Of a stretch of 64,000 bases of DNA, positions 21,977 through 33,197 are shown piece by piece; position 1 is the stretch's first letter, and every line of letters begins with the position of its first letter. The DNA comes from Xiphydria camelus (Eukaryota; Arthropoda; Insecta; Hymenoptera; Xiphydriidae), in assembly GCA_963678675.1 (NCBI GenBank), contig OY783194.1:30358278-30422277 (forward strand). The letters run 5' to 3'. The notes under the pieces are model-generated. The model was not told the origin of the DNA and did no database searches. It worked only from the letters and a program-made list of their open reading frames with translations. Both the position numbers and the translations under genes were made by a program.

Positions 21977-22718
21977 CACTGAGAGATATAATTGCTGGTG
22001 CTAAAAAGACGTTTCCTTCAATCAAAAATACGATATAATTCCATGATCAAGCCATGGCTTTCTGCGCGCAGGAAAATATTTGATAGGCTCGAGTAATTGT
22101 TTTTTTCGCGCGGAAAGAATTTCTCGTCCCACACTGAAAACAAAAATTTCCAAGCCACAACTAAATATACAATTATCTCAACAAATATGTAGTTTGAGTA
22201 ACTACAATATAGTCGAGGTAACTAGATACTTAGCTGCTTCAGCTAAATATTTGTTCAAGTAACTATAATATTTAGTTGGACGTCTGTAACTCCAAAATGT
22301 AGTTGAATCAAACAATTTTGTTCTTACTATAGTTAACACAATACTTCCATCGTTCGTCTGACCAAAAATGTTATTGAAACAAACCAACTCAGATTGATTT
22401 ATGTAACACAGCAGTGGAAGTTGAATTGATTTCGATCTACCGACAAAACGAATTTTATCGAATGAAACGACGAAAATGTAATTATTCCAACTATATACAT
22501 ACAGTCCAACCAAACACACAATGGTTAGTTTGACGAAATTTAACCTTAACCCCGAACAATTCGATTAGATCAACTGAAGTTTTTTCTAAGCGCAACGAAG
22601 GTATCTATTCCTCAATCAAGGACATGTATTCTTTGACCAAGAATCTGTGTTCTTAAAAATGTATTCTTGATTCAAGACGTTGATATTTTTTTCACACTAG
22701 CAATTATTTCCCTCGGTG
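21977..22718 (+). mobile_element. MITE family G, copy 1, carrying family V
   Basis: It begins CACTGAGAGATATAATTGC and ends AATTATTTCCCTCGGTG, then TA. Family words are GATATAATT, TTTGATAGGCTCGAGTAAT and the paired ATCAAGGACATG and ATTCTTGATTCAAGAC. A 461-bp insertion (family V) interrupts it. The intact 316-bp copy is at 30875-31190. Confidence 0.82.
22132..22592 (+). mobile_element. element family V nested in G
   Basis: CACTGAAAACAAAAATTTCC at the left and TTTTTTCTAAGCG at the right, with CA directly outside both ends (22130-22131 and 22593-22594). In G copy 4 the same place reads TCTCAACGAAGG, an empty site with one CA. The body repeats GTAACTA and AGTTG words. Confidence 0.7.
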
Positions 22719-24107
22719 TACGAGCTACGAACGCGGTAATCAATTTGAAGCGATAGCCGTGACGAAGCAAGGGGGAGATTCGAAGGAAGGGTTCGCGTCC
22801 AATCTGGGAGCCGGATCGGAGAACAAATTCGAGAGCGTAGGAGGGTCAACTGTCACCGGCTGACGAGCCCGGGGCCGCGCGCTCGTCGTCGACCGGGGGT
22901 CGATGGTTACAGGGAACGGGGAACTCCCGACATCTCGACGCCAGAGAGCCGAGTCGGTGCGCGCGGGCGAGAGAAGGGAGACGCGCGGGGTTTTATGTCC
23001 CGTAACTCCCCCGAGGACCCCACGTTTATGTTCTACCCTGTCATCATGATGTCCACCTACCGCCGGACAAAACAAAACACTATCTGCTCCCGTAATAGGA
23101 ATTCGTCCGGCGCGGAAATGCCGTGCATTCTGGCGAGGAAGCGTGTATAGGTGCGTGTGGTGTGGTGAGACGTGCGTCGCCGCGAACGCTCGCGCGTATT
23201 TGGTCCCCTCGTATTTGCCAGCAGACCCGACGAGCTGCTTTCGCGATATTCACGTTTCGAGTCCATCTCGTGGACCAGACGGGAGGCTGCGCGATGCAAG
23301 ATACACCATTTCTGGCCTTTTATTTTTTCTCGCACAGAAAATTAATAAACCTCACCCGTTTCCCCTCGTGTCCACAAGCTTATCAGCTCTCTGGCAAATG
23401 TGGGAAGTTCTGTAAAAATTCGACGTAGAGGTTCCTCGAAAAAGGAAATGGAGAGTGAAAAAGTGTTTCCCATCTTGGGAGCGTTGCAATTATTAACGCA
23501 AAACAGTCGTGATGCGACAACATTGCGTCTACGTCAGATAACAGCAATATACTGGTCTACTTGCCAACGCGGCTTTCGTTTCTCAATATTCCGCCCGAAA
23601 TTGTCGTGTGCACGGTGCAGCGGATGCAGCTCAGGGGAAATAAAGAGCGCGACGAGACGAGTCGGATGACGAGCTCCACGCTACGTTATTGCAAGTGAGT
23701 GCGGACCCGAAGTCAGAGAGAGAGCGCTGCGAACTATACTCCCACCCCGTGAAACTTTCTAACCGATTTTGCCGTCGCCTTGACCTTCTCTTCGACGGTG
23801 ACTAAACGTCCACCGGCATTATCATCGAACTGTTAAGACACTCGAGATATCATTGACTCATCCACGCGGACTGAGCAGAATCACGCCGTCTGAAATTTCA
23901 TCATTTTTTCCGGAGTCGCCTCGCGGATTAGCATTTCGCTCTGCCGTGCGCGGCAGAAGCGAATCGGACACCGCCCGAGCGAGGAGGGGCGATCCCGGAG
24001 GAAGGGGAATCCTCTCTTCGTGGAAGGCACGCTTCCAATTGAGGTTTTCGCTGTCGCCGAAGGGACGGCGACGAGGGAAGGGGGGGGAGCCATGTATTGT
24101 AAACCGC
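22719..24107. other. non-coding sequence, nothing recognised
   Basis: Overlapping frames on both strands (22740-23669), none with a domain. GC-rich. No promoter motif strong enough to call. Confidence 0.4.
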
Positions 24108-24205
24108 CCTAGAGAGAGAGAAAGAGAGTGAGAGAGGGAGAACAGGGAGAGGAAGAGGGAGAGGGAGAGGAAGAGAGAGGGAGAGAGAGAGAGAGAGCGC
24201 GCGGT
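24108..24205 (+). repeat. GA-rich low-complexity tract
   Basis: About 100 bases of AG purine runs with GAGAGA and GGAGAGG units. It accounts for the serine-leucine frames on the minus strand here. Confidence 0.85.
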
Positions 24206-24774
24206 CGAGAGTGTCCCTCCGACACGAATCCCTCGCCCAGAGGGGATGCGCGCGCGCCCGCGGTGCGGATGATGGTGCGCGTTGCACAATGCCACCGCAC
24301 GGAGCGAGCGAGAGCGGCTCGGTGAGTCACGGTGTCAGGCGGAGCGCGAAAAAAGTGGATACACGAACGAATCGGAATCTCGTTGCTTTAATTATCGCCC
24401 GGTCACACCGGCGCTGCTTCGTACGCGGACCGCGAAGCGCTTTTTAATTGCGACGCTTTCGAGCGAGACGTTCTTTTAATCTGTCCTGCAGATTTCGCGG
24501 CACAAAGAGACACGGCTCCGCGCCGGGAATCGAAAGTCCCTTTCTACGCGCGCGGGGAAGGGCGACGCCGTGTATCAAAGCCCGTTCCATCTTCTTTCTC
24601 TCGTTTTCGTATTCGCCCTCGCTTCATCGCGCTCCGGGAAGGAGACGCGAGATAAGTATAGAGGCGTCGCCTCGCGTCTCCATTCGATCGAGACGTCTGT
24701 TTATCGTTCTTACTTCGCACTGAAAATAAAGTTTCCGCAGCAGACCAAAATGTGTCTACAAATATTTCGCAGTG
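24206..24774. other. GC-rich non-coding stretch
   Basis: Frames in several phases on both strands, no domain. CpG-rich and possibly regulatory, but no specific motif. Confidence 0.35.
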
Positions 24775-24818
24775 ATTGAAGTTTTTTTTCCTGGCGAGTA
24801 AGCTTAGTCTCACATGGT
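24775..24818 (-). mobile_element. family J terminal fragment
   Basis: GATTGAAGTTTTTTTTCCTG followed by GCGAGTAAGCTTAGTCTCAC is the right terminus of family J. It is directly followed by a family C copy that lacks its left end, which suggests J inserted in C and later lost its other half. Confidence 0.6.
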
Positions 24819-24819
24819 A

Positions 24820-25004
24820 TATGAATTATCTATTATTTCTATATTAACCATGTAAAGGCTATATTTAGATTTTCAAATGTTTGTATAATCCACATATAAT
24901 CCGTATATGGTTAATATAAAAATCATTTGTAATCCATATATGTCCAAATTCACATATGGATCATATATAAAATAGGTACACATTATAGAACTTTTCCGCC
25001 TGAG
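24820..25004 (+). mobile_element. MITE family C, copy 4 (left end missing)
   Basis: CCATATATGTCC and CACATATGGATCATATA lead to the terminus ATAGAACTTTTCCGCCTGAG. ATTAACCATGTAAAGG and ATATGGTTAATATA are the usual inner inverted words. Confidence 0.74.
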
Positions 25005-26759
25005 AACCTGACGATGGTTCTGCAGTCACTTGAGACTACATCACCGCTCCAGTAGCCAGAGGACTGCCAATCAGAGCTAATCTGTTTTTTTCAGCGCGTT
25101 TCCGATATCCGCATCGATGCGGCTACCACCCGGCCACGGCTTCTATGCCCGTCCGACGGACAGCGATCCGAGCGTTAGCTGTAATTTATTTCCTATTAAG
25201 CTCGTCCTTCGTATTGTACCTTGTGCATACATCGAACTACCGTTCGATCGTGACTCCGATGCGATGCACACGGCGGGGATGTGGAGATTCGTTTTACGGT
25301 CGGGAGGTATCCGCGCGGGCCGTCGGATAATAAAAGTCGGAGTGTCATCAGAACATCATTTGACGACAATGGGCATCAAGCCCGGGGGCCCGAATAAAAT
25401 ATGTACGAGGCCATTCGGGGGCTCGAGGATCGTCTGTACACACTTTCGATGTATGTACCTACTTAAGCTACCTTTCGTATCGGTGTTCGTGCACGGGAAA
25501 CGCGTATAGGTACCGCGTGCGTGCGCTCGACCCGCATCGGTATACGTACGGATACAGGACTGGATCCTGGGTGTAACGTTACACGCCGTGTAAAGCCGCG
25601 CGCGATATCGCACACACCTGTGTTCGTTGGTGCGTGACGCCCTAAAATCCGTAACAGTCAACGCCGCTGAGCTCGCGCGCTCGTCGTAAAATTGATGAGT
25701 TATCGGATCGAACCTCTCGGGCGGGCGACGATCGACATCCGAGGGACGCGAGAATCGGTTCGGGTGAAGGGGGTGGTTTTTTTCGGACGCTCCGGGAAAA
25801 ACGTCATTTCGAATCGATATAGTACCTCGATATCGAGCAAATAGTATATAGGACACGGTGAGACGAGATTACTGTGCTCCGAAATTAGAAAAAGCTTCGG
25901 GGGGAGAGTATTATGGATTTTTTCTACGTTCTTGTGATCCCGATAGATAACAAGAAAATACGAGATGTCTTACTGCGCTCCGATTTGTTTTTACCGAGGA
26001 TCGTCGCGTTCACCCAAGGATACGCGTCGATATGAGCGATCGATACCGCCGATAGCCGACAAAGGATAAACGTTCTTTGGTAATTCCTCACTTAAACGTC
26101 ATTACAACGCAAATTTACGTTAGAGGCGAGATTAGTCACCTGGTCTCCTCGGTCCAATCACCTTCCCGACGTCACGGCGTGAGTCACCTGTGACGTTAGG
26201 CGCGCACCTATCGTTAAGAACGTTTTACGTTCTAAGCAGTTACCATCGCGGCTTGTCGTGAGCTCCGTCGCTATTGGCGCACGTTGTCCCGTTTGTATTT
26301 ACGTACCAATAAGCGCAAAATTGATAGGACTGCTCGAGAGGATGGAGGGAAAGAGAGAGAGAGAAAGGGAAAGAGACAACGACCGAGCGCGCGGAGCCAG
26401 GCAATCGCGCGTAATTGAATTCACCTTTGCATAAGAGGGTGGAACGGTATGAATATTCAATTCCTCAATTTGCCTCGCACGAGCATACACGTTCAATTTG
26501 CGAGGAGTATACCGTCGCGAGAATTCAACGATTGCGGGAGTCATCCCGCGGAGGTCGTCGCAATTGCACATGGAAAATTGCCCGTGGATCGTTGACATCG
26601 ATCAGCAGCAGCAGCAGCTGCTGCTCTACTGGTCGCGAAATAAGGGTCAATTTTCTTGCTGTATAAATGCGAACAAAAAGGGACAGTGAAAATCTGTATA
26701 GATATGATTAATAGGGATGGTTTTTTTAGTGGTCACCGATGTCTCGGTTATTGTTATCA
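25005..26759. other. non-coding sequence with a short CAG run
   Basis: Frames at 25117-25856 lie antisense to each other and have no domains. A (CAG)n/(CTG)n run of about 24 bases occurs near 26602-26625, and a GA run near 26340. No exon could be supported. Confidence 0.4.
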
Positions 26760-27095
26760 AACCATCGATATCTCGGTATTGCATTGAGATTTTCTGAATG
26801 AATCCGTCATTTTCGGAATCAGTGCGAAAAAACACATAAGCTAAGGTGGTCGAAAGCTGAATGTCAAAGGTTTCGATTTGTATGAAAAATTGAAAAACTA
26901 TTACCCCTTGACATTTAGTCAAAAATCGAAATCTCTGGAATCGATCGTTCGACTATACTTTCTTACATATTTTTTCACGCTAATTACGAAAAGCATAATT
27001 ATTAAATCTATATCTTAAAGAAGATATAAGATATCGGTGATTTTGTGCATGGAAAAATGATTTTTTCACAAAAAATTATCGATATTTCAATGTTT
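26760..27095 (+). repeat. dispersed repeat M, copy 1
   Basis: It shares ordered blocks with 60214-60470: ATTTTCGGAATCA, AAGGTGGTCG, TTTCGATTT, AAATCGA, ATAATTATTAAATC and GATATCGGTGAT, then ACAAAAAATTAT. Both copies are followed within about 130 bp by family D sequence, so the pair may descend from one composite. Confidence 0.6.
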
Positions 27096-27222
27096 CTTTA
27101 AGATTCCCCCAACGGATCTATTATATTTTAAATCAGCACAAAAAAATACATCGGATAGTATGGGATGTCAACGACTTTATGCACGACATCCACATATTTA
27201 TCATCCAGTATCCATGGATCCG

Positions 27223-27451
27223 CACGGAAAAAAATAAATCGTAGCATTTACAAAGTGTGTGGTAAATTTTTGGATAAGATCAATTTATTATTATGATAAT
27301 TACAATTTTAATGAAAATTACAGCAACGCTTGTAACTTCTACAAGTCTTACTATGATTTTAACTAAAATTGTAGTTATCGTAACAATAAATTAGCCTTGT
27401 CCTGAAATTTACCACGAACTTTGTAAATGCTACGGTTTATATTTTCAGTAC
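27223..27451 (+). mobile_element. MITE family D, copy 4
   Basis: CACGGAAAAAAATAAATCGT at the left; the inverse with GTAAATGCTACGGTTTAT at the right. The inner arms AGATCAATTTATTATTATG and AACAATAAATTAGCC are present. Confidence 0.82.
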
Positions 27452-28171
27452 GAAGTACATAGATTTATAACCACGACTTCGATTATGAAATACGCCTTTG
27501 TTTAAATATACCTATCATTCTTTCGCGAAATGCCATACGAACCCATTCGAACCCATCGAAGTATATCGTTTGCATCGTGGACACGTGTCCGATGAATCGG
27601 CACACCTCTTTTGACTCTCTCTTTCTCTTTCTCTCCGAACTCTTAACCGACTTTACAGCAGAATTTAGATAGCGCCAGTGCATTCGGCCCGGCGTTACTT
27701 ACACTCGATGATTACAATCAACAGCCATTCAACGAAAGCACCCTTCGCTGTCTATACTCTCGCCGTTTTACTTTCCGTTTGAGCAACGCGAGCCACGTGA
27801 CCGCAATCACCGTCCTGTTTGTGCATACTTACGCAACTGTTTAACAAATACGAGGGGTCCCGCGCGCCACCAATGAAAAGCAACTCCGTCCAATTTTCCT
27901 CGGCCGTTCCTATTGCCAGCGCGTCGTCGCGAGCGTCCACGCGCGCGCGCGCGCGACCTGGAAGAAAGGGAAATAACGGAACCGCAGCGCCGAGAGATCT
28001 TCCAGTCGTCGGATTAAGCGTCTAATAATAAGTGGCGCCGTCCGTCGTCGGATATCGCTCTTTTCTTACGGCCACTTTCTCTTCCTCTTCACCTCCACTC
28101 GTTCGTCTCGCCGTCGCTATCGTCATCGTACTTCGCCCGTTTTTTCACGTCCTCGAGAAATTCTACGGATC
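27452..28171. other. non-coding sequence, nothing recognised
   Basis: Contains a short CG run (about 27944-27955) and two overlapping frames around 27819-28025. No domain. Confidence 0.4.
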
Positions 28172-28426
28172 TCCAGGCGGAAAAGTTCTATATAAATATT
28201 TTGTACGGTATATGTATAAGCCATATGTGTGTGGTTTTGGTCATGTATGGATTACATCTGATTTCTATATTAACCATATGAAGACGATATACAGATTTTT
28301 GAATGTTTGTCTAATTCTTACATAGTCCTTAAAATATATGGTTAATATAGACATCACATATAATCCACATATGACCAAAGCCACATGTGGATTCCTTAAA
28401 AAAATATATCGAATTTTTCCACCGGG
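28172..28426 (+). mobile_element. MITE family C, copy 5
   Basis: CCAGGCGGAAAAGTTCTATA at the left and GAATTTTTCCACCGGG at the right. TGTGGTTTTGGTCATG and CATATGACCAAAGCCAC are the inner inverted words. It lies directly before repeat Q copy 2. Confidence 0.82.
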
Positions 28427-28431
28427 ATCTT

Positions 28432-28735
28432 CAATTCGGTCTTTGAACAAAAAAAAAATATTCATAATTTTAAATTAAATTTGAAGTCAGCATACATATT
28501 CAATATCACGCGGAAAAAAAATGTTCGAAGAAATAATTATTCGCAGAGAGTTACAAGTGCGTTTTTCTCTACGACATTATAACGTCATCGAAACGGCAGA
28601 ACAATTACGTATAACTGCATTTCAAAATGCCCTTTTCCAGCTAGAACAAGGCCGAAAAAGAAAAATGAAAAAACACAGGGTAAATAATTTTACCCAAATG
28701 TTTTGAATCTGCGATAAGCAGAATTTGTTGAAAAG
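28432..28735 (+). repeat. dispersed repeat Q, copy 2
   Basis: Collinear with 12988-13320: CAATTCGGTCTT, AAATTAAATTTG, ATACATATTCAATA, AAGTGCGTTTTTCTCTACGA, GCATTTCAAAAT, AATGAAAAAA and GAATCTGCGATAA. Copy 1 has extra sequence in the middle. Confidence 0.62.
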
Positions 28736-29414
28736 CCGAATTTTCGATTCTCTGCGGAGACCGACGGGAAGGATTCGCGCAACGACTGCAAAAATAAACG
28801 CGTCCGTGTTTCCTCGCGATGGGATCTGCGGGGCCACTTTTATCGCGTGAATATAAACGCGTGTGAAGTGTGCATTTTTGTTTAGAAAGGATTTACACGT
28901 TAGGTTGGATCGCGCCAATTCGCGATGAGTCGCTCCTCTCCTTCGCGTGGAGATCATCGGACCTCTTCGCGGGCCGCTATCTAAATCTGCGGACGTACAA
29001 GAGTCATTACCACCCTAAACGCCGGATTTGCATACGGACGCCATTAGACGGAGCGCATTACATTTTGTTCCGCGCTTAATTTCGGCAGTTTTCGCCGCTC
29101 ACTAACAAGCGTGGCTGCGTGGCGCCCGCGCCCGCGAGTAATTAACAGCACTAATTTTAATTGCCGCGCAACAAAGAGCGGATGAACGCGAATTCCCACG
29201 GGGTACGAGTGCGGCGGCTCGGTGATTTTGACGATGATAATTCCGGGAGATTGTGCGGTTTTCCTCTTTTTTTTTTACCCGCTCGTTCCGCTCGTTCTCT
29301 TCGCGATGTCTTTCTCGGCGCTGCAGTAGACGTGGCGTTTTCGATTCTCGCTCGCCGCGCTTGCATTTCCGGTCGCGGAGCGGAAGATGTTGCAGGAGAG
29401 TTGTACATACCGAT
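28736..29414. other. non-coding sequence, nothing recognised
   Basis: Frames at 29157-29447 overlap on both strands. They are Arg/Ala/Ser-rich and without domains. Confidence 0.4.
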
Positions 29415-29882
29415 CACATGAAAAAAAGTAAATAAACCATGTGCCATTTACAAAGTTTGTGATAAATTTCAGAACAAGGCGAATCCATTGTTACGATAAT
29501 TGCAATTTTAGTAAAAATTACGGTAAAATTTGTACACTCTGAGACAAATATGTACTTGATCGAAATAAACGTACCTTTGGATAGTCCCAAGAGCGTATTT
29601 ATTCGATTTAAATGAATATCGATTTGATTCAAATAACATCTAATTAATTCAATAGTCTAATATTTGCGTCCAACCAATATTCACTTAAATCGAATAAATA
29701 TGCTCTTGGGACTATCCAAAGGCACGTTTATTTCGATCAAGTAAATTTTTATCTCAGTGTAGAAGTTGTAAGCGTTGCTGTAATTTTTACTAAAATAATT
29801 GTAGTCATCGTAACAATAAATTGGTCTTGCCCCGAAATTTACGACAAGCTTTGTAAATGCTACGATTTATTTTTTTCCGTGC
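29415..29882 (-). mobile_element. MITE family D, copy 5, carrying family E
   Basis: CACATGAAAAAAAGTAAATA at the left and ACGATTTATTTTTTTCCGTG at the right. The element is interrupted at 29535-29759 by family E. The bases on either side (AAAATTTG and GAAGTTG) join to the uninterrupted word AAAATTTGTAGAAGT found in copy 2. Confidence 0.83.
29535..29759 (+). mobile_element. MITE family E, copy 2, nested in D
   Basis: CACTCTGAGACAAATATGTA at the left and ATTTTTATCTCAGTG at the right, with TA at 29533-29534 and 29760-29761. Copies 1 and 3 are about the same length. The matching empty site in D copy 2 has a single TA. Confidence 0.87.
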
Positions 29883-29992
29883 GAAAACCATTTGGTGAAA
29901 TATGATTCGCCCCTTTTGTTTCATTAAACTCACCAGTATTTTAGTTTGAATAACTAAACGCGTTTAACTACCCAGGTGGACTAACGGTCACG
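29883..29992 (-). mobile_element. family O fragment with the end of a C element, copy 2
   Basis: ACCATTTGGTGAAATATGAT, TTTGTTTCATTAAACTCACC and TAAACGCGTTTAACTACC repeat 9987-10085 inverted. The following CCCAGGTGG is the terminus of family C at the same place as in O copy 1. Degraded D-like sequence (ATGCTACGATTTATTTATTT) recurs at 30025-30050. Confidence 0.72.
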
Positions 29993-30874
29993 CGGTACAG
30001 ACGTTGCGCTTACCAAATAACCTTTTAAATGCTACGATTTATTTATTTTTGCCAAGAGCGTCACAGTCTGCCAACGATATAATTCGTCATTTCGACTATA
30101 TTTCCAATTGACTTATGAAAAAAATTAATTTTTGACATTACACCGATCGACTGGATATAACAATTACAATTTTATTGGTAAGTCGAAGCAACGAACGATT
30201 CGTAAACTCGACTCGTTAAAAAAGAAATTAATAAAGAATGCGGTAATTATTATAGCGTCAAACAATTGTTTCGTATCTCGTTCACGTCGACAACGAACGC
30301 CGCGCGGGGTCCCATTTTATTTACTCATTCATCGTACATCCTCGTCTTTCGGCGCAGTCGAGGTATTTTCGATTCTTCCGTCGCACTCGCACGCTTCCGG
30401 TCGCCGCCAAGCGGGAAACGGCATACGAGAGCGATTCCCCCGCCCGGTGATGAGATGATTGACAGCTGAACAGGTGAGCGGCGAGTGATGAAAGTCCCAT
30501 CGACGATGTCGGTATGAATAAAAAATATATCGGCCTATCGGGGGCATCTGGTTGACCAGACACCGGACATTAGGGTTGATATCGAGAAACACTCTGCGAG
30601 ATTGTTATTCCGCCCCTCGGCGCTCGGCTCGGCCTACCCTTCCAATACGGATGGGGATCGATTACCGGGAACGTGTCCTTTTTTCCTGTCAAATATCGGC
30701 CGCGCCGGTCGTTCGTCACGTGCTAACGAAAAACGGCCACCGAAAAAGCGGGGACCGGTTGGATGCGGGAAAATGAGGAGGAGGAGGAGGAGGTGGAGGA
30801 GGATGGGGAGAAGTGGAAAGCGGAAGAGGAAGAGCTCGCGAGAAAAAGGGAAAAAGAATGGTGAATCGCACCCA
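29993..30874. other. non-coding sequence with a GGA-rich tract
   Basis: A GGA-rich purine tract spans about 30774-30860. Frames on both strands between 30132 and 30880 have no domains. Confidence 0.4.
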
Positions 30875-31190
30875 CACTGAGAGAAATAATTGTTAGTGTC
30901 GAAAAAATGTCTTGAATCAAGAACATATGATGTCTTCCAAATTTCGAGGAATACAGATTCTTGGCCAGAGAATATATATTCTTGATTCTTAAAGAATAGG
31001 TATTGTCTTCATTCAAGAGTAACTTCGTTGGAACAAGAAATTCTTCCTAGGCGAAAAAAAAAACAATTAATAACCCCTATCAAATATTTTCTCGCATGAA
31101 GAAAATCGCAGCTTGATCCTGGAATTATATAATTTTTTTGATTGAAAAAGAAAACATTTTTTTTGGCACCAGCAATTATTTTTCTCAGTG
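30875..31190 (+). mobile_element. MITE family G, copy 2 (uninterrupted)
   Basis: CACTGAGAGAAATAATTGTT at the left and GCAATTATTTTTCTCAGTG at the right. It carries repeated ATTCTTG and CAAGAA words. At 316 bp it serves as the reference length for copies 1, 3 and 4. No open frame of note. Confidence 0.85.
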
Positions 31191-32130
31191 CAAATTGGAC
31201 TGGTCGGAGAACCTTGATAAAATCACGTTCACGTCACTGTTATTCGCTAATCGACTTTATTAGAAAAAAAAACGTGAGTCAACGTCATTGTCAATTTTTA
31301 AAGCATTTATATGTATACAGCGAACCTTCGAATTGGCTGGTAATTATTTTGGAGTACAAATTTACGCAGATGAACTCGTTGCTGTATTCGTGTTGTAAAG
31401 TACGATTTATTTGCGAGGAATAATAGAGAAACGACTGCGGTGCGTCTTTTCAGCATTACGGCATTCGAGAAAGAGGGCGCAGACTTTCTCCGACGACTTC
31501 CGCGCGGCCTGGAAGATCGATGCAACGCGACGCTCGGCAAGGTTTAACCGAAACAAATGATCCGCCGACGGATAATCGTATTATCCCTGCCGACTCTGTC
31601 GAAAGTTTTTTCTTTCCGCGGGATTTTAATCTCGTAATGTCAAAGCCGTGCTTGTATATTGGGGATCATTACTCAAGCTGTCATAGCGATATTAATAGTC
31701 CGCGAGTATCAAAGTATGCACTCTATGGAAATGCATTTCATTTATTCTCCGGCCGCCCGGGTGACATTGTTGAATGACTTCGACCTCATCCCGAAGCGTC
31801 TTTGAGAAATTTGTCCCGTTAAAGCCAATGCTCCGCGATCTCTTCCTCATCGCTATGATGGAGATACGGTTCCCGCCGAAGATACGAGATATCTGGAGCA
31901 TTATAGGCTTTGGCGAATGACCTTCGAAAGTAAATGGGATTAATGAGGTTCTATCGAGAATAGAATGAGCAGAACGATTTTGATCAAATTTGGTAAATCG
32001 ATTGATATAAACGTTAGGATCCTTCGATTAAATTTTTGTGATGATTTACCATCTTGTATAAAAAATATTAAATAAATATATAGATAGGAGAGAAATCGTC
32101 AAAAAATTTAACCGAAGAGATCTAATATTT
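31191..32130. other. non-coding sequence, nothing recognised
   Basis: Short frames around 31142-31901, one starting inside the G element. No domain and no repeat family. Confidence 0.4.
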
Positions 32131-32367
32131 GAGGGGGTCAGTGGAAAAGTGGTACAAGTGACAATTTGGATTATTTGAGTTAACTGCAAAAATGCATAGT
32201 TAAAGTAAATATCTGTTTCGAGAAAAAATGGCATAAGTGTACAATGGTATGGTTTCCACTTATACCACTTTTTTTTCTAAACAGATATTTACTTTAACTA
32301 TGCATTTTTGCAGTTAACTCAAATAATTCAAAATTGTGACTTGTACCACTTTTCCACTGACCCCCTC
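32131..32367. mobile_element. hairpin element family R, copy 1, 4-bp target duplication
   Basis: The ends are GAGGGGGTCAGTGGAAAAGT and ACTTTTCCACTGACCCCCTC, exact inverses. ATTT lies directly outside both ends (32127-32130 and 32368-32371). The arms of about 105 bp include GATTATTTGAGTTAACTGCA and TTAAAGTAAATATCTGTTT, leaving only a short centre near TGGTATGGTTTCC. No coding capacity. Confidence 0.85.
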
Positions 32368-32829
32368 ATTTATGCATCTACCGATTCATAAATAAAATCG
32401 ATCAATTCTATATTAAATTCGTATTGGCTTATTTAGTTGATATTTCTTATACGAAGTGAATTATTTAAAAAAAAATTAATGGAAGAGAATTAACACTCAT
32501 ATCTATCGATTTACCGAACTTCTTCAAAATCGATCAGTTAATTCTATTATCGAAAGAACCTCCGCCAAACTCGAAACGAAACTGCGCGTTTAAACGTCCG
32601 TTTCTAAAATTGTGAGGAAACGAAAGAGTTGTCTCGCCCAACCACGGCGATAAGTCGCAGGGACAAGAAAGAAACGACCAGCTGCAGCGCCCAGGGACGG
32701 GCCTCGGTGTACGCAGAAAAACAGGGGAAAGCGGGGTAAAATGGCATACTTAACTCGGTCTCCGTTCTCTCCATTGGCAATAGCCGTAATCGGGGGTTAA
32801 GTCGAGCAACCCGTCTTACTCAGCTCCCT
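32368..32829. other. non-coding sequence, nothing recognised
   Basis: AT-rich to 32.6 kb, then mixed. No frame, repeat family or motif supported. Confidence 0.4.
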
Positions 32830-33110
32830 TTCCTACAGAGCAGCACTTCATTCTCCGCGTATAGCAAGTTTTAAATACAATATCGCATATTTTCATATAA
32901 TTTACAAGGCTGCATCGCAAAGAATGCCAATGGTTATATTCTAAAAACTGGAATATAGCGATATTATGAAAAATTCTATTAAAAAAGATACTGTAGAAAA
33001 TGCCACAAGGGCTGCATTGCAAAATGTCAAATTATTCTAAAATATACAATATTAGATTAACGGTTGTTATAAGCAGTGAATGAAATGCTATTATGTATGG
33101 CCATACATAT
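32830..33110. repeat. diverged inverted repeat, family W copy 1
   Basis: The minus strand of 32830-32925 and the plus strand of 33010-33110 carry related blocks: GCTGCATCGCAAAG against GCTGCATTGCAAAA, AAAATATGCGATATT against AAAATATACAATATT, and GAATGAAGTGCT against GAATGAAATGCT. A single-arm relative is at 51860-52030. The termini are unclear. Confidence 0.58.
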
Positions 33111-33197
33111 TTTTCATAATTTTGAGTTGTCACTGCAGTGCCGTACAAGGCGTACGTAATGCCATATAAAGGACATATCGCACGTTTGCTGCAATAG

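Noticed and set aside
23858..24330. Minus-strand serine/leucine-rich frames
   Set aside because: Direct product of the GA-rich tract read on the other strand in several phases.
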